This document shows, one piece after another, positions 1 through 5,659 of a stretch of 5,659 nucleotides of DNA. Source of the stretch: an uncultured Saprospiraceae bacterium (GTDB lineage: Bacteria > Bacteroidota > Bacteroidia > Chitinophagales > Saprospiraceae); contig CAJQNM010000774.1 of NCBI GenBank assembly GCA_905479665.1, positions 1-5,659 of the forward strand, given 5' to 3'. The notes under the pieces are model-generated. The model made no database searches. It saw nothing but the letters and a program-made list of their open reading frames with translations, and was not told the DNA's origin. The first letter of the stretch is position 1. Each line of letters opens with the position of its first letter. The position numbers and the translations under genes are program-made.

Positions 1-43
1 GTTCCTGGGTGCTTTGCTTGAAGTCTGTTCTGTTTGTTGCCAT
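1..43 (-). CDS. Possible 5' end of a further gene, cut by the window edge
   Basis: An ATG at 43-41 opens a frame reading MATNRTDFKQSTQE that runs off the window with no stop. It starts 58 bases after the aldo/keto reductase stop, on the same strand, and follows an A-rich stretch ending in aaaag, a common kind of start context in Bacteroidota where Shine-Dalgarno sequences are weak. Fourteen residues are too few to identify a family. The hydrophilic start argues against a signal peptide. It could be the third gene of the hydrolase-reductase operon or a chance frame. Confidence 0.4.
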   Translation of the reverse strand, partial: MATNRTDFKQSTQE

Positions 44-101
44 CTTTTAGATCTTTGTTTTATCTTTTAAAAGTGGTCAACCTATATCAGGCATTGACAA
101 G

Positions 102-1055
102 TCACTCGTCCCAGAGGGAATCAAGGGTATGGGGAGATCCATGCAATGTCCAGGTCTCACCGCTGATGTATCTCCGATGCCGATCAAGCTTACCAATGGC
201 GTCCATGTCGTGGGTACTGAGTGACAGAGAAGCTGCCTCGAGGTTTTCCTTCATCCGTCCCGGATTTGTTGATTTGGGAATAACTGAAGAACCACGATGA
301 ATAGACCAACTCAACAATACTTGGGCTACAGATACTCCTAGGCTTTTCGCAATGGCTATCACGGTAGGATCCTCAAGCAACACAGGCTCTGCCTCTGCCT
401 TGAGTCGTTCGGGTCTATCTCGCGAACCCAAAGGCGAATAAGCGGTAGTGCCAATCTTTGAATGGTGGCAAAAATCCACAAGTTCTTTTTGCTGTAGGTA
501 AGGATGCAATTCAATCTGATTTATTTCGGGCCGAATCTTCACCTGGGGCAAAAGATCGACTAATTTCTTTTTACTAAAATTACTCACGCCGATATGACGC
601 GCAAGTCCCGCTTCAGCCAAGTCCTCCATTGCTTTCCAGGTGCCAGCGAGGGGTTGCTCTTCCAGTGTGAAATAATCGTCTGGCTTGGTGGGTAGATAAA
701 TCCCTTTTCGCAAACACACCGGCCAGTGTACGAGATACAGATCAAGATAATTCAGCTGTAGATTTTGCAAAGACGTCTCGATCGCACCACGCACATCCTC
801 TGCGGCATGGCGATCATTCCATAATTTTGAAGTGATCCAAAGATCTTCTCGTTTTACCACGCCCTCACTGATCAACTCATGCAGCGCAGCACCAATTTCG
901 GGTTCATTGCCGTAAATCCAAGCACAATCAATGTGACGATAGCCGATCTCTACGGCTTGGCGAATGGCTGCTCCGATTTCTCCAGGTTGAGATTTCCAAG
1001 TACCTAGGCCGAGCACCGGCATGGCATCTCCATTGGTAAAACTGATATGATTCAT
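102..1055 (-). CDS. Aldo/keto reductase, AKR1 (aldehyde reductase) type
   Basis: A full-length 317-residue NAD(P)H-dependent oxidoreductase of the AKR superfamily, expected to reduce aldehydes or ketones to alcohols in the cytoplasm. The (beta/alpha)8-barrel signatures are all visible: GLGTWKS near residue 16, HIDCAWIYGNEPEIG at 41-55, the LDLYLVHWP strand at 104-112, IGVSNF at 155-160, AYSPLGS at 205-211, and the cofactor loop IPKSTNPGRMKEN at 259-271. The catalytic tetrad is intact as D43, Y48, K77 and H110. K261, S262 and R267 in the cofactor loop suggest NADPH preference by family knowledge. Overall wording is close to animal AKR1A1 aldehyde reductases, although the C-terminal tail differs. 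The ATG at 1055 lies nine bases after the stop of the MBL hydrolase, so the two genes are probably co-transcribed and perhaps translationally coupled. The physiological substrate is not determinable here. Confidence 0.95.
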   Translation of the reverse strand: MNHISFTNGDAMPVLGLGTWKSQPGEIGAAIRQAVEIGYRHIDCAWIYGNEPEIGAALHELISEGVVKREDLWITSKLWNDRHAAEDVRGAIETSLQNLQLNYLDLYLVHWPVCLRKGIYLPTKPDDYFTLEEQPLAGTWKAMEDLAEAGLARHIGVSNFSKKKLVDLLPQVKIRPEINQIELHPYLQQKELVDFCHHSKIGTTAYSPLGSRDRPERLKAEAEPVLLEDPTVIAIAKSLGVSVAQVLLSWSIHRGSSVIPKSTNPGRMKENLEAASLSLSTHDMDAIGKLDRHRRYISGETWTLHGSPHTLDSLWDE

Positions 1056-1064
1056 GCGGTCAAG

Positions 1065-1985
1065 TTAAGTGAGATTTTTTTGTTCTTCAAACTTACTCCA
1101 ATAGCGCATCAATCCATAGGCCCCCATGTAAGATGGATTAGATGCTTCGTAAATTTGTGCTTCTTCCTCGGTCAGTCCCTGTGAAATAAGGTAATTTTTA
1201 GTGAATTCTTGGAAATCCGGAATGACCTCATCTACACTTTTTCCGGCCCGATAATAAGGCTCGATAAAATCTGCGTGTTGATGCAGGGCAGTAATCAGAC
1301 TCTGCATATGCGTTCCAATATTTTCTATTTTTCCAAAATGCCCCAGATAGTAGGCGTCGATATCTTTAATATCTTCCATTTTCTGGATAGACTCAATCCA
1401 CTTCTGGATATCTATATCGGGTGGAGGGCAAGGTGGAATGATTGGCCCTCCTTGAATGGAGATGCCAGCAACATCCCCGGCAAAAATGACATTGTCGATT
1501 TGCCAGGATATGTGGTGCTTCGCGTGACCAGGGGTATGGTGGGAGATAACCTCCAGATCACCCACCTGTATCGAGGCGCCATCATCTACGATCACCAGCT
1601 GCTCTTCTGCGATGGGGTGGACCTCTCCCCAAAGTGCATCCATGAGGTCACCATAGATCATTTTTGCAGAGGCTAAAAAACGCGATGGGTCGGCCATGTG
1701 GCGCTGACCAAAAGGATGCAAATATATTTTTGCACCCTGCCTGGCAAACTTCCACGCCGATCCAGCGTGGTCCAGATGAATGTGTGTGATAAACACATGT
1801 TCAATATCTTCAGGAGTATATCCCGCCTCCCGAATACCAGCCTCCAGATGATCAATACAGGAATGGGGTCCCGTCTCGATAAGCACCGGCCCTGCCGACG
1901 ACTCTATGAGGAAAGCCGCGATGACATTGGGCATGCTCTGAAAGTGTAAATCGATGGTGGAAATCTGTCCTCTACGATCTTGCAT
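1065..1985 (-). CDS. MBL-fold metallohydrolase
   Basis: A 306-residue protein of the metallo-beta-lactamase superfamily, probably a cytoplasmic binuclear-zinc hydrolase because no signal peptide is visible. The metal-ligand series is complete: THIHLDHAG at 67-75 gives H68, H70, D72 and H73; TPGHAKHH at 151-158 gives H154; FAGD gives D171; YLGHFG gives H216. About 85 residues follow H216, more than in a minimal glyoxalase II, so a helical C-terminal extension is likely. I chose the ATG at 1985. A TTG at 2003 would add six residues (MLQTKY), but it lies inside a candidate -7 promoter box and has poorer start context. The gene leads a pair with the aldo/keto reductase nine bases downstream. Family members hydrolyse lactones, thioesters or phosphoesters; nothing here picks one. 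Confidence 0.93.
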   Translation of the reverse strand: MQDRRGQISTIDLHFQSMPNVIAAFLIESSAGPVLIETGPHSCIDHLEAGIREAGYTPEDIEHVFITHIHLDHAGSAWKFARQGAKIYLHPFGQRHMADPSRFLASAKMIYGDLMDALWGEVHPIAEEQLVIVDDGASIQVGDLEVISHHTPGHAKHHISWQIDNVIFAGDVAGISIQGGPIIPPCPPPDIDIQKWIESIQKMEDIKDIDAYYLGHFGKIENIGTHMQSLITALHQHADFIEPYYRAGKSVDEVIPDFQEFTKNYLISQGLTEEEAQIYEASNPSYMGAYGLMRYWSKFEEQKNLT

Positions 1986-2000
1986 GTATTTCGTTTGGAG

Positions 2001-2008
2001 CAAAGATA
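2001..2008 (-). promoter_or_regulatory. Candidate Bacteroidota -7 box of the hydrolase-reductase operon
   Basis: On the minus strand this reads TATCTTTG, a full match to the TAnnTTTG -7 consensus known from Bacteroidota, 15 bases upstream of the chosen ATG of the MBL hydrolase. It would give a very short leader. No convincing TTTG -33 element is visible about 20 bases further upstream, where the sequence is a C/T-rich run, so the call rests on one box only. Confidence 0.3.
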
Positions 2009-2088
2009 GCTTTGTCGCGCAGGGAGGAGGAATTTCGTGGATCCCTTTTTAGTGATTTGAGAGGTAAAGAGTCAATGGTGGTGGGGCC

Positions 2089-2131
2089 TAAAGCATACGT
2101 ATAATTACGTTATACTTACAAGAATGCTTTA
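2089..2131. repeat. Nested inverted repeat (43 bp, imperfect hairpin)
   Basis: The outer arms TAAAGCAT (2089-2096) and ATGCTTTA (2124-2131) are perfect reverse complements. Inside them GTATAA (2099-2104) and TTATAC (2110-2115) pair around a five-base loop TTACG. The two arm pairs are separated by two bases on the left and eight on the right, so the structure is a stem with an asymmetric internal loop. It lies about 100 bases upstream of the MBL hydrolase start. It could be a regulator-binding site, a transcription-stopping hairpin (though no clear T-run follows), or an end of a lost mobile element. Confidence 0.5.
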
Positions 2132-2267
2132 AACTCGAGCTTGAAATCAGTGAGCGACAAGCAGCTGGGGCGGAAAGTTATGAGGGTATCTGAAGCAATT
2201 CTCACTTCCTAGCTAGACGGCACACCAGCTTTTAAGACTACTAAATAGGACTATTCCATTTCCTATT

Positions 2268-2306
2268 CCCTTAACCAGGCGGTGCGACTCGGAGCAGGCT
2301 TAAGGG
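2268..2306. repeat. Inverted repeat CCCTTAA / TTAAGGG
   Basis: CCCTTAA (2268-2274) and TTAAGGG (2300-2306) are perfect 7-base reverse complements 25 bases apart. The spacer is G+C-rich compared with its surroundings. No run of T follows on either strand, so it is not a standard terminator. It lies just ahead of the plus-strand remnant that begins near 2331. Arms this short could also arise by chance. Confidence 0.3.
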
Positions 2307-2330
2307 TGACCGCTTCGGAGCAAGTCAACG

Positions 2331-2789
2331 ATGAAAGATAGGATCCATATCGGGTTCAAAGTAAGGTTGAGGAGGGGAAATCGCAATTTGTTGAGTGCAC
2401 GTATAGGTGATGTCATCACCAGTGGTATTGGTAAAATTCCCATCTATGATGGTATACGTTATTGTCGATGTCCACAAAAGATGCTGATACCTTTCCATTT
2501 TGCAAGGTTGGTGTCCAATTTTGAAATCTATACGCTTTTTGCATTCGGTGATCCGGTTCTTTTAGCCCTCAATCATTCCAAACATGGATTCAGATCTAGA
2601 AAAAAATATCAAGAAAAGTTCCAACGAATTTTAGAAACCTCCGAACACAATGGTGATTTGTAAGCAGAGGTATTTCAATCCATCGATCGCATTGATCAGG
2701 CTGCCATTCTGTTGGATTTATTTACCACCAAGTTAGTGGAAATTAAAATAGAGTTTGTTAAAAATATTGTTGCTCGAGATCATCACTGA
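2331..2789 (+). pseudogene. Unidentified coding remnant with one in-frame stop
   Basis: From the ATG at 2331 the frame runs 110 codons to a TAA at 2661-2663, then continues in the same frame for 41 more sense codons (AEVFQSIDRIDQ... to ...FVKNIVARDHH) before a TGA at 2787-2789. Both parts have protein-like composition: a basic N-terminal part, an aromatic segment LVSNFEIYTLFAFGDP near residues 60-75, a charged helix SRKKYQEKFQRILETSE near 90-106, and an amphipathic helix LLDLFTTKLVEIKIEFVKNIV after the stop. This suggests a gene that has gained a nonsense mutation. I do not recognise the family and see no catalytic motif. The true start is uncertain, since a TGA lies in frame at 2307 and no ribosome-binding site is evident. 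It is the only plus-strand coding signal in the window. It could instead be a chance open frame. Confidence 0.35.
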
Positions 2790-2818
2790 CCAAGCAATGG
2801 CAAAGTTTTTTTAGTTAC

Positions 2819-2831
2819 GATCTAGTAGATC
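2819..2831. repeat. Short palindrome GATCTAGTAGATC
   Basis: This perfect 13-base palindrome (one central base) lies in the 65 bases between the plus-strand remnant and the 3' end of the phosphoesterase pseudogene, which converge here. A T7 run lies just upstream of it on the plus strand. The stem is too tight and too A/T-rich to call a terminator with confidence. Confidence 0.25.
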
Positions 2832-3219
2832 AGCTTGCATGCTCTTGAGGAGATTTACTTAAATAACGTAAGTATTTCTTCAATTTTCGGGTTACTCTGG
2901 AGATAATCTGCGACAAATCCTTCCTTTCCGGGATAATCAGTGTTCAATATTTCTACCGCTGCTGCCGGTATATCATAGCAGGTCTGCATGAATTTTATTT
3001 CATCGCTGATCAGCAACCACTGAGCTTGCGGCGATCCGGTGGGCATACCAATGCTGCCTGCATTAATTATTTCAGTATTATTTACTTCTAGTTCAAATTG
3101 GACGTGAGTGTGGCCACAGATCACTACTCGCTCGTCAGTAGATCCAAAGATATCCAGTAATTTTTTCTCGTTACTCCGTGATGTAAAATTCTCGGATGCA
3201 CTGCTGGGCGTAGCGTGGT

Positions 3220-3226
3220 AAAAAAA
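3220..3226 (-). other. T7 homopolymer frameshift in the phosphoesterase pseudogene
   Basis: On the minus strand the frame reads GKILF up to a run of seven T and then leaves the family pattern. With six T it would read GKILFYHATPSS, which restores the conserved histidine motif that follows the central strand in this family. A one-base expansion of the run is therefore the simplest explanation, either as a real slippage mutation or a base-calling error. Confidence 0.8.
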
Positions 3227-3455
3227 GGATCTTGCCCCGCTCCGATTCCAAGGTGATCGTTGAAGGCCACGAGTCGATAATATCTAAATGATGTGGCGAG
3301 ATTTCTTGGGCAGTCCATCGAATATTTTCTAAAACAGCAGCTGGCAAATTGGAATTCCCTTTCCCCTTGGATTGATCGACTACGGCCACTTCACAATTAC
3401 CCTGAATAAATAGAGTGGGCCTTTCGATGCTCAATAGCGCCTCTAAACATGCCTT

Positions 3456-3492
3456 AGTGGTCTGTAACATTCAAATTAAGCATATCAATTGA
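3456..3492 (+). repeat. Terminal inverted repeat of the 163-bp element, low-coordinate end
   Basis: Reads inward on the plus strand from AGTGGTCTGTAACATT to TATCAATTGA. It pairs with 3582-3618, with mismatches at positions 12, 17, 19, 22 and 24-27 of 37. The flanking base outside is the first base of the phosphoesterase codon K44. Confidence 0.8.
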
Positions 3493-3581
3493 TTTCTTAT
3501 GCACCAACTCTTCATTATCAATATCCTTACGTAGCAATGGCTATGCGCGGTATTGCTTCTTCGATTTGGCGCAAAATAATT

Positions 3582-3618
3582 TCAATTGATAATACTCATC
3601 TAAATGCTACAGACCACT
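3582..3618 (-). repeat. Terminal inverted repeat of the 163-bp element, high-coordinate end
   Basis: Reads inward on the minus strand from AGTGGTCTGTAGCATT to TATCAATTGA. Its TAG at 3609-3607 supplies the stop that truncates the first segment of the phosphoesterase after three element-encoded residues (SGL). Confidence 0.8.
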
Positions 3619-3747
3619 GGACTTCGGTCCCAACACCACATCACCACCGACAATAATCTGGTCAACTTCTAACCTCCCTAGTTCGTTAAGTACGGCCTGC
3701 AAAGCCGGAAAATTACCATGAATGTCATAGAGTGCCGCAATAAGCAT

Positions 3748-3854
3748 ATAGGACTTTTTTAAAACAGTGATGATCTTAGATGCCTTAGTTCTCTTGATTG
3801 GTTCTTACCACAGATCGTTTGTTGTGATTACGTAATATAATATACACCTCGAAA
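3748..3854. other. A/T-rich spacer between the secreted enzyme and the phosphoesterase remnant
   Basis: These 107 bases separate two genes on the same strand. They contain a perfect 10-base palindrome ATTACGTAAT (3827-3836). I find no hairpin followed by a T-run that would serve as a terminator for the secreted enzyme, and no clear TAnnTTTG box for the phosphoesterase, whose ATG is preceded only by an A-rich tract. Confidence 0.5.
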
Positions 3855-4104
3855 CTACTTTTTGAACAGGAGCTTGGAGGTTGCCGTGCCCTGCTCAGTT
3901 CTTAGCTGAACTATGTACAGACCATTTGTCAGGTTTGGATCTTCTAATATAAACTTCTGCTTACCTTGATTCTTGTAACCCTTCCAAATACTTGTTTCTC
4001 TGCCCATCAGGTCGGTTATCCTGAGCTCTATTTTTTGAAAATTGGGAATATAGGATTCAATGGTAGCACTATGGGAGAATGGATTGGGGTAGCTCTGAAT
4101 GATT
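3855..4104 (-). other. Type IX secretion C-terminal sorting domain (coding part)
   Basis: This is the 3' part of the secreted-enzyme gene, encoding the last ~83 residues. It has the usual order of the Por-type family: YPNPF, a strand with SATIESYIP, KIELRITDLMGRE, a GYKNQGKQKFILE turn, then NGLYIVQLRTEQGTATSKLLFKK ending in two lysines. It is the strongest taxonomic marker in the window, because T9SS is restricted to Bacteroidota and close relatives. Confidence 0.88.
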
Positions 4105-5659
4105 CTTAAACTCAAATTTGATTCTTCCAAGCCAGTAGCCATGTGCTGATTTGGCCGAATTAGGAAGTAATCAACCTTCTTTCCATCCACATCCCGCGTT
4201 AAATCAAATGTGAAAACATTGTCACTAATTTCACTCTCCAATCTAACCTCATCTAGATTTGAAATGGCATCCACAGCAATACCTTCAAGGTCCCAATTTT
4301 CAGGGATATTCACTGAAATTGGAGTTCCCGCACCCATCGGATACCATAATACTATTCTATCCTCGTCAAATTCATTTTCCACAATTATATAGTGACTACC
4401 ATTTTCCAGAGCCGTGCCGTTGTAAGCCGAAAAAACGCCTCCAATTAGATTGCCATCAATAGTTTTTCCGACAGCGCCTAATGGTGGGATTTCATGACCA
4501 TCTGCTGTGGCATATTTCGTTACTGAACTCCAGTTTCGCTCAATAGATATTTCAGAATAGGTTGTTTCGCTCACCTCATTTTCTATTACATAACTAAGCA
4601 TTTTAGAACCAGTGAATAATCTTCCGATTTTCTGCTGGAAGATGGAAGCCACAAAGACCCAATCATCCCAATCGTCGAAATCTGGCGGTACATGCCAGCT
4701 CATCGGGTGGCCCATTGCCATGTTTATTCCGAAATTATCAATATTAACAGTTTGTTCGTCTCCTCCACTTCCTGTTTGATAGAAGAATGCTTTATCACCC
4801 GCTAGTATGCTAGTGAATGGGAAATATCCCCAATTGTTTACGCCTAAGTATTGATCCAGTTCACCCGTCAGTTCATGGAGAAGCAATGTGCCAGAAAAAA
4901 AAACAAGCTCATCAAGCAACAGATCGAACCCTTTCTCAGTACCAAAATTCGTTATCTGATTTGATTGAATATAATCTTTCCATCCCTGTAGATAAGCGGT
5001 TTTTGATGGAGCCGCTGTATTGTAATCCAGGAAATACTGTCTTCTGGCTCCCACTTGATCCAAGTAGATCATGTCAGCACCAATGTCAATCAAATCGGCG
5101 AACAACTGATCCAACCTTTCTATGACGAATGGATGATAGGGCTCTGCTACAATCCCATCGATTCCATAATTCTCAATGAGAACACTACCATCCGCACGCT
5201 GAACACTCACATCGACCAAAGAATACTCGGTAAGATTTTGCAGGGTAGGAGATTCCAGATCCCACCATGTAGGGTTAGTGTAAGGAGCAAAATAACAGCC
5301 ATTGTCATGGATTCTATCAATGAGGATTTTCATTTCATCTGTCGTGCCATACGCTGGCTCAGGTGGAAGAAAGTCCGGGTAGTTGTGATCGAATCCCCCC
5401 GGGTACCATGATGAAGCATATATGATACCAGGTGCTGGCAGGGCGTCAACAACCGGATAGATATCGGAAAATACCATTTCAAAATCAGTATTGTACCAAG
5501 TACTGGAGGCCAATTTTGCAAATTCCGATCCAACTTTGACCGCTGCATCATCTACCTGATCAATTCCATTGTCCAACCGAAATTCATTGATAGCATCAAT
5601 GTGAGCTTGACCAAGTCGTATTCGGATCACTGGACTATGCCAAGTGCTTCCGTTTTCTA
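3855..5659 (-). CDS. T9SS-exported putative glycoside hydrolase (DUF6259-like), 5' end outside window
   Basis: The frame is open to the window edge. A GTG at 5630 is an internal valine rather than a start, since ENGSTWHSP precedes it in frame, so the signal peptide lies outside. Counting that valine as 1, residues ~45-310 look like a TIM-barrel hydrolase: IIYASSWYPGGFDHNYPDFLPP (69-90), GTTDEMKILIDRIHDNGCYFAPYTNP (95-120), GADMIYLDQVG (184-194) and HELTGELDQYLG (252-263). D191 and E253 or E257 are candidate catalytic acids. Residues ~395-495 form a beta-rich domain. Residues ~509-591 are a type A T9SS sorting domain with YPNPF (514-518), LRITDLMGRE (536-545) and an NGLYIVQL...KLLFKK tail. By family knowledge, such tails direct export through the outer membrane and attachment to the cell surface or release. 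A carbohydrate substrate is inferred from the fold only. No SusCD or other polysaccharide-use gene is visible nearby. Confidence 0.82.
   Translation of the reverse strand, partial: ENGSTWHSPVIRIRLGQAHIDAINEFRLDNGIDQVDDAAVKVGSEFAKLASSTWYNTDFEMVFSDIYPVVDALPAPGIIYASSWYPGGFDHNYPDFLPPEPAYGTTDEMKILIDRIHDNGCYFAPYTNPTWWDLESPTLQNLTEYSLVDVSVQRADGSVLIENYGIDGIVAEPYHPFVIERLDQLFADLIDIGADMIYLDQVGARRQYFLDYNTAAPSKTAYLQGWKDYIQSNQITNFGTEKGFDLLLDELVFFSGTLLLHELTGELDQYLGVNNWGYFPFTSILAGDKAFFYQTGSGGDEQTVNIDNFGINMAMGHPMSWHVPPDFDDWDDWVFVASIFQQKIGRLFTGSKMLSYVIENEVSETTYSEISIERNWSSVTKYATADGHEIPPLGAVGKTIDGNLIGGVFSAYNGTALENGSHYIIVENEFDEDRIVLWYPMGAGTPISVNIPENWDLEGIAVDAISNLDEVRLESEISDNVFTFDLTRDVDGKKVDYFLIRPNQHMATGLEESNLSLRIIQSYPNPFSHSATIESYIPNFQKIELRITDLMGRETSIWKGYKNQGKQKFILEDPNLTNGLYIVQLRTEQGTATSKLLFKK

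Larger units (their letters stand above)
2004..2330. other. Intergenic region with no intact gene
   Basis: Every frame on both strands is broken by stops at short intervals, and I see no tRNA or rRNA signature. The stretch contains the upstream region of the hydrolase operon, a nested inverted repeat at 2089-2131, a second inverted repeat at 2268-2306 and a short direct repeat TCGGAGCA at 2289-2296 and 2315-2322. Its patchy appearance, next to a coding remnant and a broken phosphoesterase gene, suggests decayed former coding sequence. Confidence 0.6.
3456..3618. mobile_element. 163-bp non-autonomous foldback (MITE-like) element
   Basis: This short insertion has long imperfect terminal inverted repeats and no transposase. 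Both ends start AGTGGTCTGTA; 29 of the first 37 bases match without gaps, including CATT and TATCAATTGA blocks, and similarity resumes at GCGCCA/GCACCA near base 46-52 with one gap. The central ~60 bases hold a smaller hairpin (AGCAAT at 3533-3538, ATTGCT at 3552-3557). The edges are fixed by the gene it interrupts: 3619 ends a codon and 3455 starts one, and joining them gives GPKSKACLEALL, matching the family spacing between GP and the next helix. No target-site duplication is seen (flanks gaagtcc and aaggcat on the minus strand). I cannot assign it to an IS family. It may be mobilised by a full-length IS elsewhere in the genome. Confidence 0.8.
2855..3747 (-). pseudogene. Calcineurin-like metallophosphoesterase, broken by an insertion and a frameshift
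   Basis: Three open segments join into one phosphoesterase. Segment 1 (3747-3619) starts MLIAALYDIHGNFPAL and has the metal ligands D8 and H10 (DIHGN) and D36 (GGDVVLGP). It then enters a 163-bp foldback element and meets TAG at 3609-3607. Segment 2 resumes at 3455 with KACLEALLSIERPTLFIQGN (N63) and runs to a T7 tract at 3226-3220, where one extra base shifts the frame to a TAA at 3173-3171. Segment 3 carries HATPSS (H123), VVICGHTH (H158, H160) and INAGSIGMP, and ends with TAA at 2857-2855. Deleting the 163 bp and one T leaves 729 bases: exactly 242 codons plus stop, a usual length for this YfcE-like (Metallophos_2) family. The intact protein would have been a cytoplasmic metal-dependent phosphodiesterase or phosphatase. 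The remaining fragments each lack part of the active site, so activity is very unlikely. The T7 error could be a sequencing artefact; the insertion cannot. Confidence 0.88.

Noticed and set aside
76..98. GTCAA/TTGAC hairpin just after the aldo/keto reductase stop, followed by TTTT on the minus strand
   Set aside because: The stem is only five base pairs with a 13-base loop and the T-run is short and part of CTTTTAAAAG, so it is too weak to call a terminator.
1209..1676. 155-codon plus-strand open frame opposite the MBL hydrolase
   Set aside because: It lies wholly antisense to a gene with complete zinc-binding motifs and shows no domain features of its own.
2180..2212. Short plus-strand run MRVSEAILTS, reminiscent of nitroreductase N termini
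   Set aside because: A stop follows after ten residues and another soon after; no nitroreductase motif is seen downstream in any frame, so the likeness is too short to support.
3456..3618. Possible small peptides inside the 163-bp element, for example MAMRGIASSIWRK on plus and DIDNEELVHKKS on minus
   Set aside because: They are under 35 codons, overlap the inverted repeats and show no start signals; the similar ends (LNATDH/LNVTDH) simply reflect translation of the two inverted repeats.
3449..3789. Ten-base direct repeat ATGCCTTAGT at 3449-3458 and 3780-3789
   Set aside because: A single ten-base match is expected by chance in a window of this size; it does not coincide with the two edges of the 163-bp element.
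5055..5411. 118-codon plus-strand open frame opposite the secreted enzyme
   Set aside because: It is a shadow of the T9SS-tailed enzyme, with no recognisable motif or start signal.
1..5659. CRISPR arrays, tRNA genes, toxin-antitoxin or defence genes
   Set aside because: No regularly spaced repeats, tRNA-like folds or recognisable families of these kinds were found on either strand.

Overview
The window most likely comes from a member of the Bacteroidota. The main support is the large minus-strand protein at 3855-5659, which ends in a typical type IX secretion (T9SS) sorting domain: a YPNPF motif, a short beta-rich module, and an NGLYIVQL...KLLFKK tail. Weak or absent Shine-Dalgarno sequences, moderate G+C and a TAnnTTTG-like -7 box ahead of one gene fit the same phylum. 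I cannot name the genus.

Layout, in the minus-strand direction in which nearly all genes run. (1) 5659-3855: 5'-truncated secreted protein resembling a glycoside hydrolase (DUF6259-like TIM barrel, beta domain, T9SS tail). (2) 3747-2855: a broken calcineurin-like metallophosphoesterase gene. Two lesions inactivate it: a 163-bp foldback element (3456-3618) and one extra T in a T7 run (3220-3226). Removing both restores an uninterrupted 242-codon frame with all expected metal-binding motifs. (3) 2854-1986: about 870 bp without an intact gene. It holds an unidentified plus-strand coding remnant with one in-frame stop (2331-2789), two inverted-repeat structures (2089-2131 and 2268-2306) and a candidate promoter at 2001-2008. 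(4) 1985-1065: MBL-fold metallohydrolase. (5) 1055-102: AKR1-type aldo/keto reductase, nine bases after the hydrolase stop and so very probably in one operon with it. (6) 43-1: a possible start of the next gene, cut by the window edge.

The hydrolase and reductase together look like a two-gene unit for handling a small aldehyde or ester-like metabolite; the substrate cannot be read from sequence. The secreted enzyme is an independent, probably carbohydrate-directed function. The 2004-3750 stretch looks like a decaying region, with a dead phosphoesterase next to a dead plus-strand fragment. I do not see a new defence or mobile system. The item most worth following is the 163-bp non-coding inverted-repeat element, whose insertion boundaries can be set to the base by the reading frame of the gene it interrupts.
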